Positions 62,948 to 64,000 of a stretch of 64,000 bases of DNA are shown piece by piece. Within the stretch, counting starts at the first letter, position 1, and every line of letters starts with the position of its first letter. Source of the DNA: Mycolicibacterium iranicum (GTDB lineage Bacteria; Actinomycetota; Actinomycetes; Mycobacteriales; Mycobacteriaceae); assembly GCF_002101705.1 (NCBI RefSeq), contig NZ_LQPC01000031.1, forward strand, positions 176,642 through 240,641. Reading direction: 5' to 3'. Below the pieces are notes generated by a model. That model was not told where the DNA came from and searched no databases. It saw nothing but the letters and a program-made list of their open reading frames with translations. A program made the position numbers and the translations under genes.

Positions 62948-63922
62948 ATGCACGCCGTTGAAATCGCCGAAACCGGTGGACCCGAAGTCCTGTCCTTTGT
63001 CGAGAAGCCGCAACCCGAGCCGGGCCCGGGCCAGGTGCTCATCAAGGCCGAAGCGATCGGCGTGAATTTCATCGACACCTACTTCCGATCGGGGCTGTAT
63101 CCGCGAGAGACGCCGTTCGTCGTCGGTTCGGAGGTGTGCGGGGTGATCGAGGCCGTCGGCGACGACGTCGCGGCGCTCAACGTCGGAGATCGGGTCGTCA
63201 CCGACAAAGCCCTCGGCGCCTACGCCGAATACTCCGTTGCCCCCGCTGATTTCGTGGCGTACGTACCCGACGGTGTGGCACCGGACGTGGCGGCCTCGGC
63301 TCTGCTGAAAGGTATGACGGCGCATTACCTGATCAAGTCGACGTATCCGGTGCAGCAGGGCGACGCCGTGCTGGTGCACGCCGGAGCCGGTGGCGTGGGC
63401 TTGATCCTGACGCAGTGGATCACCAGCCTCGCCGCGTCGGTGATCACGACGGTGTCCACGCCTGACAAGGCCGAATTGTCACGACAGGCCGGTGCCGTCG
63501 AGGTGCTCGACTACCCCGACGACCCGCAGGCGTTCGGCGACCGGATCCGCGAGTTGACCGACGGTGAAGGCGTGGCAGCGGTGTTCGACGGCGTCGGCGC
63601 GTCGACGTTCGAGGCAAGCCTGGCAAGCCTCGCGGTCAGAGGCACGCTGGCGCTCTTCGGCGCCGCGAGCGGCCCCGTCCCGCCGATTGATCCGCAGCGG
63701 CTCAATACGGCGGGTTCGGTGTTCCTGACCCGGCCCAACCTCGGGCACTACACCCGCACTCCCGACGAATTCTCATGGCGCGCAGGAGAATTGCTGACGG
63801 CGATCGCCGACGGGACCCTCAACGTCACCGTCAGCCACCGATATTCACTGCGTGAGGCCGAACAGGCGCACCGTGATCTGCAGGGACGAAAGACGGTCGG
63901 TTCGGTGGTGCTGGTCCCCTAG
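62948..63922 (+). CDS. qor: NADPH:quinone oxidoreductase (zeta-crystallin type)
   Basis: 324 residues, zinc-independent medium-chain dehydrogenase. MHAVEIAETGGPEVLSFVEKP start, VNFIDTYFRSGLYP, GSEVCGVIEAVGDDV and the NADPH-binding VHAGAGGVGLILTQW (about 140-155). It starts at ATG 62948; a GTG two codons earlier is possible. It corresponds to Rv1454c. The remaining 78 bp of the window carry no further gene I can identify. Confidence 0.93.
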   Translation: MHAVEIAETGGPEVLSFVEKPQPEPGPGQVLIKAEAIGVNFIDTYFRSGLYPRETPFVVGSEVCGVIEAVGDDVAALNVGDRVVTDKALGAYAEYSVAPADFVAYVPDGVAPDVAASALLKGMTAHYLIKSTYPVQQGDAVLVHAGAGGVGLILTQWITSLAASVITTVSTPDKAELSRQAGAVEVLDYPDDPQAFGDRIRELTDGEGVAAVFDGVGASTFEASLASLAVRGTLALFGAASGPVPPIDPQRLNTAGSVFLTRPNLGHYTRTPDEFSWRAGELLTAIADGTLNVTVSHRYSLREAEQAHRDLQGRKTVGSVVLVP

Positions 63923-64000
63923 TTGTACTGACCACGGACGTTGGTGACGGCGTGGTGAGGTGACAAGACGAAGACCTCCGAGTGGAGTGCGAGCTGTCTA

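Overview
The window is G+C-rich actinobacterial DNA from a mycobacterium, most likely a rapid grower (Mycolicibacterium type). From 1 to 21,820 and from 46,359 to 63,922 the gene order follows the M. tuberculosis block Rv1493 to Rv1454c, as I recall it: mutB-mutA, TVP38, DoxX, SPFH/NfeD pair, hemH-inhA-fabG1, VWA-DUF58-moxR1, ripB-ripA, acn-acnR, ABC-F, then echA12, thioredoxin, the suf operon, mptB, an ABC exporter, ctaA and qor. Species assignment below genus level is not possible from what I can see.

Layout. 1-10 kb: methylmalonyl-CoA mutase (mutB cut by the window edge), a membrane-quality-control type SPFH/NfeD pair, ferrochelatase and the FAS-II genes inhA/fabG1. 10-16.3 kb: a MoxR AAA+ ATPase operon, two NlpC/P60 peptidoglycan hydrolases (ripA, ripB) and a conserved membrane protein, with an AT-rich palindromic control region upstream of ripA. 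16.4-21.8 kb: aconitase with its TetR repressor and a recognisable operator, a tiny HTH protein and an ABC-F ATPase.

21.9-46.4 kb is a 24-kb accessory block lying between two genes (ABC-F and echA12 orthologues) that are neighbours in M. tuberculosis. It carries a fatty acyl-AMP ligase, a GT2 glycosyltransferase, a three-gene Drr-like ABC exporter, an MmpL transporter, a GT1 glycosyltransferase, two tandem condensation-type acyltransferases, a PapA acyltransferase, a fully reducing Mas-like type I polyketide synthase and a membrane-anchored adenylation-carrier-thioesterase protein. Three promoters inside the block (FAAL operon, PKS operon, A-T-TE gene) each carry an IdeR-box-like sequence overlapping a TANNNT -10 element at the same register. 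The block therefore looks like an iron-controlled pathway that builds, acylates, glycosylates and exports a methyl-branched lipid or lipid conjugate. I do not recognise it as a named pathway and consider it the main candidate for an undescribed system. A DUF222/HNH (13E12-type) gene sits inside it.

46.4-64 kb: after echA12 and thioredoxin come a GH16 gene remnant with about 300 bp of degenerate sequence and an SDR/XRE-regulator pair, at the position where M. tuberculosis has ctpD and a PE_PGRS gene. Then follows sufR-B-D-C-S-U-T (SufB without an intein), with a SufR operator overlapping the sufR start; mptB; an ABC exporter; a hydrolase-like/TetR divergent pair; ctaA; an ATP-grasp protein; and qor. 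The last 78 bp hold no gene I can identify. No rRNA, tRNA, CRISPR array or complete insertion sequence was seen.
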